Origin: Willaertia magna
Lineage: Eukaryota > Heterolobosea > Eutetramitea > Acrasida > Naegleriidae
Assembly (NCBI GenBank): GCA_902984215.1
Contig: CADWAF010001549.1
Location: 1-35,540, forward strand
Direction of reading: 5' to 3'
Length of the DNA stretch: 35,540 nt
Positions 1-9,025 of the stretch are shown in pieces. Each line of letters opens with the position of its first letter. Position 1 is the stretch's first letter. Under the pieces are notes generated by a model, which had not been told where the DNA came from, made no database searches, and saw nothing but the letters and a program-made list of their open reading frames with translations. Position numbers and translations under genes: made by a program.

Positions 1-1
1 A

Positions 2-217
2 AATAATAAATTTATTCCTTTTGTAAAATGTATTGGAATAAATTTTTGTAAAAATATTGAATATCCATTATTTAAAAATTGTATAAATCATTTAAATGAA
101 AAGGAAATTTTAACAATAAATGAAAGAAAAGAATGTTTAATTAATATGAGTAAATGTGTTGCTAGAGTGATGCCTAAATTACATGAAACTGTTGAAAATT
201 TGGAAAAGAAAGAATAA
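2..217 (+). CDS. 3' end of an unidentified protein-coding gene (partial)
   Basis: An open frame enters from the left edge and runs 71 codons to TAA at 215-217. Codon use (TTA, AGA, GAA, AAT) matches the neighbouring genes, which supports real coding. The visible C-terminus is Lys/Glu/Asn-rich with five Cys residues (around residues 10, 16, 26, 46 and 53 of the visible part) and a charged helical end (HETVENLEKKE). The Cys spacing is not the regular CX9C or CX3C of mitochondrial intermembrane-space proteins, and I do not recognise a family. The start and most of the protein lie outside the window. A TGTAA motif follows the stop at 226-230. Confidence 0.6.
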   Translation, partial: NNKFIPFVKCIGINFCKNIEYPLFKNCINHLNEKEILTINERKECLINMSKCVARVMPKLHETVENLEKKE

Positions 218-570
218 TTTATTATTGTAAACGTTATTATCTTGACAATTTTTGATAAATAAAATAGACAAATTTGTTTAAATATTTTAGTAAACTACAA
301 CCCAATCAAGTTCATTACTTAATTTTTTAATAATCTTTGCAATTTAAACATATTTTCCCAAAATAGAAGATTGATAATATTTTACATATCACCAAATTTA
401 TAAAATCACTTTCATTTCATATTTTACTATTTCAAATTAATTTTCTAAAATTACAAAGGATAAGTTAGTTAATAAAAAAACTATTTAACCAAGATATCCA
501 CCTCACCTTACAATCAACAACACAAAAAAAAAATAAAAGATTACAAAAGTTTAAAAGATTACAATAGAAA
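218..570. other. Intergenic region upstream of the Cys/Lys-rich gene
   Basis: AT-rich spacer between the partial gene and the ATG at 571. It ends in A-rich sequence typical of leaders here. No RNA gene, repeat or clear promoter motif was seen. Confidence 0.5.
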
Positions 571-1839
571 ATGAAAGTTATTACAGTTGGTAATCTATTC
601 GTTGGTTTAGCCTTACTATTTATTCTTTACATTAATATTGTTCTAGCTAAACTTCCAGAAGTTGACAGCAATAATAATGAAAATAAAAAATTAGATATTT
701 ATGGAAGTACTAACGTTGTGGTTGAACCTTCTTGTCCTTGTGTAAAACATAAAGAGATTAATGGAAAATGTTTACAATATGCACCTATTAAAAAGGAATG
801 CGTAAAATATAAAACTAAATGTTTACAATACAAACAAAATTGTAATAAGAAATGGAAAGGATCAAGCACAACAACTAAACCAGCTAACAAACCAATTATT
901 AAAGAAAATAAGAAATGTTTACAATATAAAAAAGAAAAGTTTTGTGACAAAGAAGATAAGGTTTGCGCTAAAACAGTTTGTGAAAAAGAAAAGGAAGAAA
1001 AGGTTTGTGAAAAGAAAGTAAAGAAATGTACAACATCAAAAACAACAACTGATAATGATGAAACTAAAGTAACTTCAACAATACCAATGTCAACTCCTTT
1101 AGATACATACTTACCACAAGGTTTGAATAATAATAATTGTTTAGAATGGAAAGATGAACCAATTAAGAAATGTGATAAAGTTTGTAAAGATTGGAAAGAA
1201 GAAAAGAAATGTATTGAATTTAAAAAAGAATGTAAAAAGAAATGTGATAAGAAACCATCATCACGTGACGACGAATATTACAATAATGAAGAAGATATTA
1301 ACAATGAAGAAGAAGAAAATGGATATGGTAGACATTTTATTACAAAAAAGAAGAAACCTTCTTGTAAACAAGTTTGTGAAAACTCATCAATTTGTTTAAA
1401 ATATGAAAATAAGAAAGAATGTGCAAAATATGAAGATTGCAATTGTGTTCAAGTTGGATTGAAAAGAACATGTGTTCGTCATGCTAGCAGTGAGGCAACT
1501 GCTTTAAGTGATTTAAATAATGATAACAACAATAAGGATTGTAAAGAAGAATGTGAAAAGTGGAAAGTTGAAAAGAAATGTGAAAAGACAGTTTGTAAAG
1601 AAGAAAAGAAAGTTTGTTTGAGTGAAAAGGAAAAGTTAGTTTGTGTAAAATATGAAACTACTAAAGAAGAAGATAAAAAGGAAGATAAGAAAGAACACAA
1701 GCATTGTAAATGTGTGAAGAAAGAAAAAACTTGTTGTAAATGGAAAGAAAGTGAAGAAAAGGAATGTGTGAAATTTGAAAAGAAATTAATTTGTGAAAAA
1801 ACTCAGTGCGACGAAGATGACAGCAAAAAGAAAAAGTAA
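571..1839 (+). CDS. Secreted Cys/Lys-rich repeat protein
   Basis: 422 aa. Residues 1-26 form a signal peptide (Lys, hydrophobic core GLALLFILYINIVLA), so the product should enter the secretory pathway. The mature protein is built from irregular blocks dominated by Cys, Lys and Glu, with a recurring C-x2-[YWF]-[KE] unit followed after a few residues by K-x-C (for example KCLQYK, CVKYKTKC, CKDWKEEKKC, CVKFEKK). Cys-rich blocks are separated by low-complexity linkers (Thr/Ser near 100-110 and 155-175, acidic Asn/Asp/Glu near 235-255 and 315). There is no TM anchor after the signal and no catalytic motif. I do not recognise a named family. A disulfide-crosslinked extracellular, cyst-wall or adhesive matrix protein is an inference from composition only. 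Intronless; the next gene starts 160-180 nt downstream on the same strand. Confidence 0.75.
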   Translation: MKVITVGNLFVGLALLFILYINIVLAKLPEVDSNNNENKKLDIYGSTNVVVEPSCPCVKHKEINGKCLQYAPIKKECVKYKTKCLQYKQNCNKKWKGSSTTTKPANKPIIKENKKCLQYKKEKFCDKEDKVCAKTVCEKEKEEKVCEKKVKKCTTSKTTTDNDETKVTSTIPMSTPLDTYLPQGLNNNNCLEWKDEPIKKCDKVCKDWKEEKKCIEFKKECKKKCDKKPSSRDDEYYNNEEDINNEEEENGYGRHFITKKKKPSCKQVCENSSICLKYENKKECAKYEDCNCVQVGLKRTCVRHASSEATALSDLNNDNNNKDCKEECEKWKVEKKCEKTVCKEEKKVCLSEKEKLVCVKYETTKEEDKKEDKKEHKHCKCVKKEKTCCKWKESEEKECVKFEKKLICEKTQCDEDDSKKKK

Positions 1840-2002
1840 ATAATTGATTTAGTGTATCAAAAATTGTAGTTATATTAACTGTAAATAATAACTATAAATT
1901 AAAATGGTGTGTTTTGTAACAAATTCGCAGTGCCTTCATTTTGTAAAAACATTTGTAATTCCAACATCCACTAAACCTGTCAAGTTGAAAAAGAAGGAAA
2001 AA

Positions 2003-3151
2003 ATGCAACAAACATTTCACACGGATACTTTACATATTATTTCTAGTTTCCTTCAAAGTAGAACATTATTTTCTTTACGTTTAGTTTCAAAAGAATGGAA
2101 TAAAATATTGACATCAAATAGTATTTGGATTAATTTATTTGAAAGAGATTTTGGAAATGTTAATTGGTTATTTGAAAAGTGGAATATATCTTTAAATAAA
2201 AAAGAAGAACAATTAACAGACAATAATAATTTAATTACTTTAAAGGAATTTGGACATTTAGATAATTTATATTTTTTATTATATTTTAGTGTTGTTTTAT
2301 CAATTCCTTTACAAATTGCTGAATCAACAAAAAAGAAAATTAAATTGGATGAACTTTATAAAAAAGATTACCACGAAGAAACAGATGATGATAATTCAGA
2401 CGATGAATATTTTGAAAGGTTTGAAGAGAGATCTGTTGTTGAATTATATTATTATTTTCATTTACGTTTAGGTTCATTATATTCTTTATTTGAAAATAAT
2501 ATTATAAACAAAGTATTATTAGAGAATTTAAAGAAAGCATTCACTTGTGATATTAGCACACATAAATTAGGTGTTATTTATAGTATTTTTGTAAAGAATG
2601 GATTGGAATTAAGATTGTTAGGTCCTAAAACTACTTTTGTTGCAGTTGACTTACCAAAAAAAGATAAAGAAAAAAAGAGAAAGAAAACTTTAGAAGTAGT
2701 TGTAGATTATGATAGTAAACAATACAAAAAGGATATCCAATCAGAATGTAGCTACGTTATGGTTGGATACGAAGACGATTTTGATATTATTTCTTTATCT
2801 AAATTTTCATATGCAATGCTTTGTGGAAAAGCTGAAGAAATCTTCAAACCAAAAATTAATTACAAAAGAAAAGATAAAAAGAGTAAAAACGCTGACAAGG
2901 AAGAAGTTGCAGTTTCTCCTTATATTCAAGGTCCATTCACACCATTTTGTCATTATTTGCACAAAAGATTCACTAAGTTAGATAATAATTATCAAAAACA
3001 TTATGCAAATTGGGAAGAAGGTCAAGATTGGTGTCCTGGATTTTATAATGCCTCATTTGGTTGGTATTATGCCGCAGATTTTTCTACTAAATACGAAAAA
3101 TCATTAGAAATGTTGAGAGTGGGTCAAATTCAAACGATTAGAATGGGTTAA
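2003..3151 (+). CDS. F-box domain protein
   Basis: 382 aa from the preferred ATG at 2003, which follows an A-run (GGAAAAAATG) and sits directly before the F-box; an in-frame ATG at 1904 would add 33 unconserved residues. Residues about 4-50 read as an F-box: hydrophobic helix LHIISSFLQSRTLFSL, then RLVSKEWNKIL and a conserved Trp/Phe segment (SIWINLFERDF). F-box proteins are substrate adaptors of SCF ubiquitin ligases, binding Skp1 through this motif. The rest contains an acidic loop (DDDNSDDEYFERFEE), a Lys-rich basic stretch and a well-ordered Trp/Tyr-rich C-terminus ending near residue 382. That C-terminal region probably selects the substrate, but I cannot name its fold. A second F-box-type gene follows in tandem. 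Confidence 0.7.
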   Translation: MQQTFHTDTLHIISSFLQSRTLFSLRLVSKEWNKILTSNSIWINLFERDFGNVNWLFEKWNISLNKKEEQLTDNNNLITLKEFGHLDNLYFLLYFSVVLSIPLQIAESTKKKIKLDELYKKDYHEETDDDNSDDEYFERFEERSVVELYYYFHLRLGSLYSLFENNIINKVLLENLKKAFTCDISTHKLGVIYSIFVKNGLELRLLGPKTTFVAVDLPKKDKEKKRKKTLEVVVDYDSKQYKKDIQSECSYVMVGYEDDFDIISLSKFSYAMLCGKAEEIFKPKINYKRKDKKSKNADKEEVAVSPYIQGPFTPFCHYLHKRFTKLDNNYQKHYANWEEGQDWCPGFYNASFGWYYAADFSTKYEKSLEMLRVGQIQTIRMG

Positions 3152-3332
3152 AGAACTGTTTATGTAATTATAAAAATGTCAATTAATTGTTTACAAAATC
3201 ACTTCATTTGTAAAAGTGTAATTTCTGAATTGAGAATAAAATATAGGTATTTACTTTGGGGACAATTTAAATTGATTGTAAAAGAGGAAAGTTGTAACGC
3301 AGTTAACCAAGTATTTTATGGAGCTAAAAAAA

Positions 3333-4967
3333 ATGCAAACACCACTACACCACGTATTTCTTTTACTTTTTGAAAATATTTTACCATTTAATTCTTTAAA
3401 AGAACAAATTCATGTGATTGGTGTTTTAAATAAAGAAATTAGAGAAAAATTATTTAATAATTATTTTTTATGGAATTTACATTTTGATATTTATTTTACA
3501 CCTTTAATTAAATTTAAAGAATTATTTTTATTTGAAATTAATAAAAGAGAACAATATTTACAAAATTTATTAAATGGTTATAATAAATCAGAATATAAAG
3601 ATAAAATTAAATTACAAAGTGAAATGAATTTTATTTCCTTTTATAGTACGTTATATATTTATTATTTAGTAGATTCCTATAATTTTTGTAAAACCACAAT
3701 TACAACACCAATATTTAATATTTTTAAATTCTTTTATTCAATATTTATGGATAGAAAATATTCAACTAGTTATTCTATTTTATTTAAAGAAAAATATAAT
3801 CTTAAAACTTTACAATTCTTAATGTCAATTTTACAATATACCAATTTTCCTTTACAATTTCTTTATTGTTTACATAAATATGATGGATACGTTACAAAAT
3901 TAGATAGTTTTGTAATTTATTTATCAATTTATTTAGATACTGTTTATAATCCCTATTCATTAAGAATTGAATATGATAATAAAAATGAACTACAAGTTAC
4001 ATTAAAATATATTAAAATGGTTAATCGTGAAGTTATTGTAAAAAAAGAATTCAAATTTAATTATCCAAATGATATAATTGAAATGGTTAAACAAATTGAT
4101 TTAATTTTAATTAAATTATTTAAAATGAAAGAATGTTTTTTAAAATATTTTATCGACGTGCCATTATCTTTTTTTGAATTAAAATATAATTATAATTTTG
4201 ATTTATTATTTAATTTTAATACATTTTATAATAGAAAACTTTTGTATTCTTTAAATACATTTAGTGTAAATTATATAATTAGAAATAATTTTGAAAATTT
4301 AATGAGTGAAAAAGTTAAATATTTATTACAAAATAAATGTGTTTCAGTTATTATGGGAAATAATTTAACAGATAAATTAATTAATTATTTACAACAATAT
4401 CCAAGTGAAAATGAAGTTCAATCAATGTTAAATGAAAATAATTTTAAAAATAATTTATTTGAAGATAAAGAATTTGAAAATTTTAAATTAGTTAGATTAC
4501 ACTTATTAAAACAATATAAAGAGGATTTAAAACAAATTAATAAAGAAAAATATAAAAACAAAATTGATATTTATTTACAAAACATAATTAGAAGATATTT
4601 AAATTTATTTGTTCTCAGTCAACCACAATATAGTTTATTATTTTTATCTAGTAAAGTATTTTATTTAAAACAACCTTCACTTCAAAAAGCATACAAACTT
4701 TGTAAACAATATAAAATTCATTCCATTCATAAAGTAATTTATAAACAATTACCAAATTTACATTTTATGTTAAATTTATTTTTATTAAATAATGTAATTA
4801 ACTTAGTGGAATATAGAATTAACAAGTTTTTATTTACAGAAACAGAACTTAAAGAAGAATGTTATTCAACAACAATAGACACAATTAATTACGAGAAAGT
4901 TACTCAAGAAATAGAAAATACTTTCCACTCGCTTTTTTTTCATATCATTCCAGCTTTAGATAAGTAA
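3333..4967 (+). CDS. F-box-like protein, tandem to the preceding F-box gene
   Basis: 544 aa from ATG 3333, which follows seven A residues; an ATG 15 nt upstream is possible but poorly placed. The first 55 residues have F-box spacing (hydrophobic FLLLFENILPF, then VIGVLNKEIREKL, NNYFLWNLHFDIYF) but are degenerate, so this is a weaker call than for its neighbour. The remainder is Leu/Ile/Asn/Tyr/Lys-rich and predicted largely helical, with no catalytic motif seen. Intronless, on the same strand as the previous F-box gene, with about 180 nt between stop and start. Tandem placement suggests local duplication followed by strong divergence, but the two proteins share no obvious C-terminal sequence. 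Confidence 0.6.
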   Translation: MQTPLHHVFLLLFENILPFNSLKEQIHVIGVLNKEIREKLFNNYFLWNLHFDIYFTPLIKFKELFLFEINKREQYLQNLLNGYNKSEYKDKIKLQSEMNFISFYSTLYIYYLVDSYNFCKTTITTPIFNIFKFFYSIFMDRKYSTSYSILFKEKYNLKTLQFLMSILQYTNFPLQFLYCLHKYDGYVTKLDSFVIYLSIYLDTVYNPYSLRIEYDNKNELQVTLKYIKMVNREVIVKKEFKFNYPNDIIEMVKQIDLILIKLFKMKECFLKYFIDVPLSFFELKYNYNFDLLFNFNTFYNRKLLYSLNTFSVNYIIRNNFENLMSEKVKYLLQNKCVSVIMGNNLTDKLINYLQQYPSENEVQSMLNENNFKNNLFEDKEFENFKLVRLHLLKQYKEDLKQINKEKYKNKIDIYLQNIIRRYLNLFVLSQPQYSLLFLSSKVFYLKQPSLQKAYKLCKQYKIHSIHKVIYKQLPNLHFMLNLFLLNNVINLVEYRINKFLFTETELKEECYSTTIDTINYEKVTQEIENTFHSLFFHIIPALDK

Positions 4968-5229
4968 ATTCACATATTATTATTCTATAAGGAAATATAA
5001 AATAACTATAAGGTAATATAATAATAATTTTTTACTATTTATAATATTAATTACGTATTAAGAAATCGCAATTGAGGCTTGATATTATTACTAAAATGGC
5101 CAATCACTAGATTTTGATGACTTTACATTTAAACAAACAATAAAAAGAAATCAAATTGACAAGAAAAAATACTTTTCTACTTCCCTTTCGCATAATTATT
5201 ATTGTTTGCCTTAACATTGTATATGAATT

Positions 5230-7359
5230 ATGATTGGAAGTTTAAAGCACACAACAACCAATGTTGAAGTTAATAATAATAATAACAATGAAGAAGAAGA
5301 GGAAAGAAAGAATGATTTAACTTATCTTTTCAATCAATTGTCATATGGCATTACATCACAATGGAATATTAATTTTCATACCAATCCTTGTTTTTCAAAA
5401 GAATTTATTACAATTAAACCAAATAATCAAAATAACACAATTTTTAATAATCCAAATAACGATAATAATACAATTTATGATTTTCAATTGCCAATCCCTC
5501 ACATCACACATCTATTTAAAGTAATAAATAAAAAAAATGTTAAACTTGAAAAATATTTAGAAGATAATTTAACATTCCATTTTAAAAGACCTTTAGTTAA
5601 TTATTACATTAAAAATAATTATATTTATATTTATTCTTTAACTTTACAAAACGATTTACGTAAAATTGGTAAATCAATTACAACAAAAGAATCAAGAGAA
5701 TATATTTATAAAAATATGCAACTAATAAATGATAAAAACTATTTATTACAAAAACATGATATTTTAATTATTTATTTTTGGAGATTTGAAAGTTTAGTTC
5801 CAACAATTAAAGATATTGAAATTGTAAAGAATGATGAAAATATTTTAGTTATAAATAAACCATATGGTATAAGTGTAACACCTGGAAATTTTTGTTATAA
5901 AAATACAATAAATTATTTATCAAATAAATTAAAATTAAAGAATGACAATAGTGATGAACAATTATTAGTTGACCATTACAATAGTAATCCTATTGATAAT
6001 GATCAAAATGACTTTAATAATCAAGATGATAATAATAACAGTACTAATATAGACAATTTTGAAATACAAAGCGAAGAAGATTTCATTACATTAAAAGATG
6101 ACTATAATGAAAAAAAACAAAATAATAATACAACATTAAGTGACAAGAATGACATTAATAAAGATGATAGCAAAGATGATAATATTAAAGGTGATAACTT
6201 TGATGAAGATAATTTACAAATTCGTTTAATTCATAGAATTGATTTAGTTACAACAGGTATTTTAATGTTAGAAAAGAATTTAATTTTTGGTAATTTATGC
6301 AGACAATTAATTAGTGAAAGAAAAACAAGAAAAGTTTATTTAAGTGAAGTTGAAGGTGAATTTTATCAATCAAAACAATTAGAATCTCTATTTTTAGAAA
6401 ATTTAATAAATTATGAAAATCAAAATTCAATTATTAATATTTACGATAGAAAATTAGTAAAATTACAAAAAGATATTTATTATGATTTAAATTATAAAAT
6501 AATACATAATTTTATGCCTCTTTCTATAAAAGGAGAAACATTAGCATGTTATTCTATTTTTAAAAGAATTGGTTATAATCCAAAATTAAATACTTCTTTA
6601 CTATTTTCTTCACCTGCAACTGGAAGAACACATCAATTAAGAGAACATTTAAAACAAACGTTAAATTTAAAGGATGGTTCATGTCATAAAATTTTAAAAG
6701 ATAAAAATAAATTTATAAATCCAAAATTTGAAAATTATAAAGTTGATGACTTTACAATTGAAAAGATAATTTCAAATTTTAATTTTAATAATTATTTAAA
6801 TATAAATGGAAATAAAGATTATAAAAAGTGTGCATTAAAATTATTATCTGAACAAATTAAAATAATTATAAATAATTTTAATTTATTTTTAAGAGATTAT
6901 TTTATTCATTTACATTCATTTCATTATAATTTAGGTTTAGATAATGATTTTTATATTTATGAAACTAAAAAATTACCAAAATGGGTAAATGATTTTATTA
7001 TTCATAAAGATACAATATTTGATGATGAATTTAATATTTTAAATAATTCTTTACAAAATACTTTACAAAATAGTGAAGAAAAAATAAATAATTTTTATAA
7101 AATTTTACATCAAGTTTGTAAAGAATATGATAAAAATTATAATCATATTAAATTAAAGAATTTTTGTAAATGTGAATTAAATAATGTTAAAAAAAATAAA
7201 AAAAATAAACAAAATAGGAAATTTATTAAACCTTTAAATAAATTTGAAAAAGAAAAAGAAATTAAAAGAACTTCACCAAAAAAACAAATTAAAAAGAATG
7301 ATCAAGTTAAAAATATTACAAAAGAAATTAAATTTAAAATTATTGAACCAACATTTTAA
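5230..7359 (+). CDS. RPUSD2/Pus9-type pseudouridine synthase (RluA superfamily)
   Basis: 709 aa. The N-terminus is Asn/Glu low complexity. An S4-like region follows (about 110-195) and ends in a hydrophobic/Arg/Pro segment placed like the D-x-HRHEPPV element of Pus8/Pus9/RPUSD2. The catalytic domain starts near 195 (ENILVINKPYGISVTPG) and carries HRID at 335-338, with Asp338 as the expected nucleophile, then TTGILML, KTRKVYLSEVEGEF and the RNA-binding-end motif GRTHQLREHL. Pus9/RPUSD2 relatives isomerise U32 in tRNAs; that substrate is inferred. Oddities: a roughly 90-residue Asn/Asp insert (about 236-328) splits the domain before the active site; the residue after the catalytic Asp is Leu, where the family normally has Arg; and a long basic C-terminal tail follows. 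Intronless. The stop is only 9 nt from the stop of the convergent gene. Confidence 0.85.
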   Translation: MIGSLKHTTTNVEVNNNNNNEEEEERKNDLTYLFNQLSYGITSQWNINFHTNPCFSKEFITIKPNNQNNTIFNNPNNDNNTIYDFQLPIPHITHLFKVINKKNVKLEKYLEDNLTFHFKRPLVNYYIKNNYIYIYSLTLQNDLRKIGKSITTKESREYIYKNMQLINDKNYLLQKHDILIIYFWRFESLVPTIKDIEIVKNDENILVINKPYGISVTPGNFCYKNTINYLSNKLKLKNDNSDEQLLVDHYNSNPIDNDQNDFNNQDDNNNSTNIDNFEIQSEEDFITLKDDYNEKKQNNNTTLSDKNDINKDDSKDDNIKGDNFDEDNLQIRLIHRIDLVTTGILMLEKNLIFGNLCRQLISERKTRKVYLSEVEGEFYQSKQLESLFLENLINYENQNSIINIYDRKLVKLQKDIYYDLNYKIIHNFMPLSIKGETLACYSIFKRIGYNPKLNTSLLFSSPATGRTHQLREHLKQTLNLKDGSCHKILKDKNKFINPKFENYKVDDFTIEKIISNFNFNNYLNINGNKDYKKCALKLLSEQIKIIINNFNLFLRDYFIHLHSFHYNLGLDNDFYIYETKKLPKWVNDFIIHKDTIFDDEFNILNNSLQNTLQNSEEKINNFYKILHQVCKEYDKNYNHIKLKNFCKCELNNVKKNKKNKQNRKFIKPLNKFEKEKEIKRTSPKKQIKKNDQVKNITKEIKFKIIEPTF

Positions 7360-7368
7360 TTGTAAATT

Positions 7369-7940
7369 TTATTTCTTAAAAGTAAAATATTTTGTAATTA
7401 AATTTTCATAAAATAAATAATTATTAAAAATATTTATATTTTTATCAATATATAATTCATTATATTCTTTACTTATTTGTACAAAATCAATTATTTTAAA
7501 TAAATTTATAAAAATTTTATCTTTATCATTTTCTTTTATAATTTCTTTTACAATTTCATTTTTATATTTTTTAAATAACATTTTCATCATTTCATTCTCC
7601 AATAAAATACTTTCTAAATTTGTACTTTGTAAATTATTTATTTCCAAATTATTTTCTTTTCAAAATTATTATTTAAATTAACTTGTTGTAATAATAAACT
7701 TTCCAAATTAACATTATTCCTTTTTAACACTAATAATTCTTCAATTAAAATCTTTAAATTTTTAATACTAAATTTATAAACATCATATGGTATATTCATC
7801 TCTTTCATACTATAATATTCTCTAATTATAGAAATATATAAACTTGTTGATGTAAATATTGTTATTGGAATTATAAATTTTAAAATTGGAATTTTACGTT
7901 GAAGAAAATGAAAGGAACGAAGTAAGTGTGAAAAACGCAT
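7369..7940 (-). CDS. Small membrane protein gene with an interrupted frame
   Basis: Two minus-strand frames appear to be one gene. The upstream frame starts best at ATG 7940, directly after eight A residues, and encodes a basic, Phe/Arg-rich N-terminus (possible mitochondrial targeting), one TM helix (ILKFIIPITIFTSTSLYISII) and a Leu-rich helix, then stops at 7638-7640. The second frame lacks an ATG, is open from about 7660 and continues the same Leu/Asn/Glu-rich helical character to TAA at 7369. The switch falls in the A-rich run at 7651-7665. A one-base assembly error, a genuine frameshift (young pseudogene) or a missed tiny intron could each explain it. I do not recognise the family. Joined, the product would be about 190 aa with a single TM helix near the N-terminus, as in many small organelle membrane assembly factors (inference only). 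Confidence 0.5.
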
Positions 7941-8052
7941 TTTTTTTTGTGTAAAATTTGTTTGTTGTGTGTAATTTATTGTAAAGTGTAATTTACAAAA
8001 ATTTATTAAATTAAGGTACATAGTTATGTTTAATGAATGATGTCAAATAAAA

Positions 8053-8793
8053 TTATAATAAAATTTCATTAGTATTATTATTTTCTTCTTCTTCCATTAC
8101 TCTATTAGAGATATTCTTATGTATTTCTTCTTCTTCATGTTCATTACTATTAAGATTATTGTTATCATTTCCTTCATTATTATAATCTTCCTTTAATTTA
8201 GAATAAGTTACATTTGCAAATAATCTACCACCACCACTATTATTATTATTTGCATGATCACTGTCACTACAACACATGACACCACAACAAACAATACTTA
8301 ATAAACAAGTTATTGTAAATAAAGACATTCCAACAAATATCCATCTAGTTATAATATATGGTAATAATCTATTATAAATATTTATATATTCTAATTCATA
8401 ACATCCTTTACTCATACTAAAATGTGTTAAAATACTAAAAATTATAATTATTGTAATATAAATTGATCCTCCAATAAAAGCACAAAAACAATTAGAAAAA
8501 CAACAATTTGATCTTTCTGTATTGTCATTAATACAACTTTCAATTATTCCAAATATAGTCATTGATAAGGATAGGAGACATAAAATAAAATCTAAAATAC
8601 TTAAAATCATTAAATATTTTATTACAGATTTATTTTCACAAATAAAATCACCTTTAACTGTAAAATTAGGTAATTCTAAATTATGTAATTGTGAAAATAA
8701 AATAATAGACCAAATACCGAAACAAAGTGACAATAGAATAGAACAAATGTCAACTGTTGCAATCCTCTTTCCAATAGAATAATGTTGTGCCAT
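8053..8793 (-). CDS. Four-transmembrane (tetraspan) protein
   Basis: 246 aa; the start at 8793 follows six A residues. Four hydrophobic segments are visible: about 14-36, 60-88, 108-127 and 145-172. Between TM1 and TM2 lies a short loop with one Cys and an Asn-glycosylation-like site (NFT). Between TM3 and TM4 is a short loop containing SKGCYELEY. The TM2-TM3 loop and the end of TM4 are Cys-rich (NCCFSNCFC, VCCGVMCC), suggesting palmitoylation at the membrane. The cytosolic tail is acidic, with Asn/Glu runs. The topology fits tetraspanin-, MARVEL- or claudin-like proteins, but the canonical tetraspanin CCG in the large loop is not seen, so I leave it as a generic tetraspan protein. Intronless. 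Confidence 0.6.
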   Translation of the reverse strand: MAQHYSIGKRIATVDICSILLSLCFGIWSIILFSQLHNLELPNFTVKGDFICENKSVIKYLMILSILDFILCLLSLSMTIFGIIESCINDNTERSNCCFSNCFCAFIGGSIYITIIIIFSILTHFSMSKGCYELEYINIYNRLLPYIITRWIFVGMSLFTITCLLSIVCCGVMCCSDSDHANNNNSGGGRLFANVTYSKLKEDYNNEGNDNNNLNSNEHEEEEIHKNISNRVMEEEENNNTNEILL

Positions 8794-9025
8794 TTTTTTA
8801 ATTTATTGAAATTCACAAGTAATTGATCATTATGATTAGTGACAGAAATGTGAAAAATAATTGTAATAATATAAAATATTTATTTTTAAATATATAAAAT
8901 ATATAAAAAAAGAAATACATAATTTAGGTAGTTAATTATATACATAAAGTTAAAATAAAATTAGAGGGGATTTAATTTACATTAGTAAATCCCTTCACTA
9001 CCTTCACAAAATTCCATCTAAATTA

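Noticed and set aside
1479..1700. Minus-strand ORFs opposite the Cys/Lys-rich gene
   Set aside because: Shadows of the repetitive Lys/Cys codons on the other strand.
1904..2002. 33-residue N-terminal extension of the first F-box protein
   Set aside because: Unconserved-looking sequence; the ATG at 2003 has the A-run context and directly precedes the F-box.
3176..3373. 65-codon plus ORF between the two F-box genes
   Set aside because: Overlaps the start of the second F-box-type gene in another frame and shows no domain or start context; probably leader sequence.
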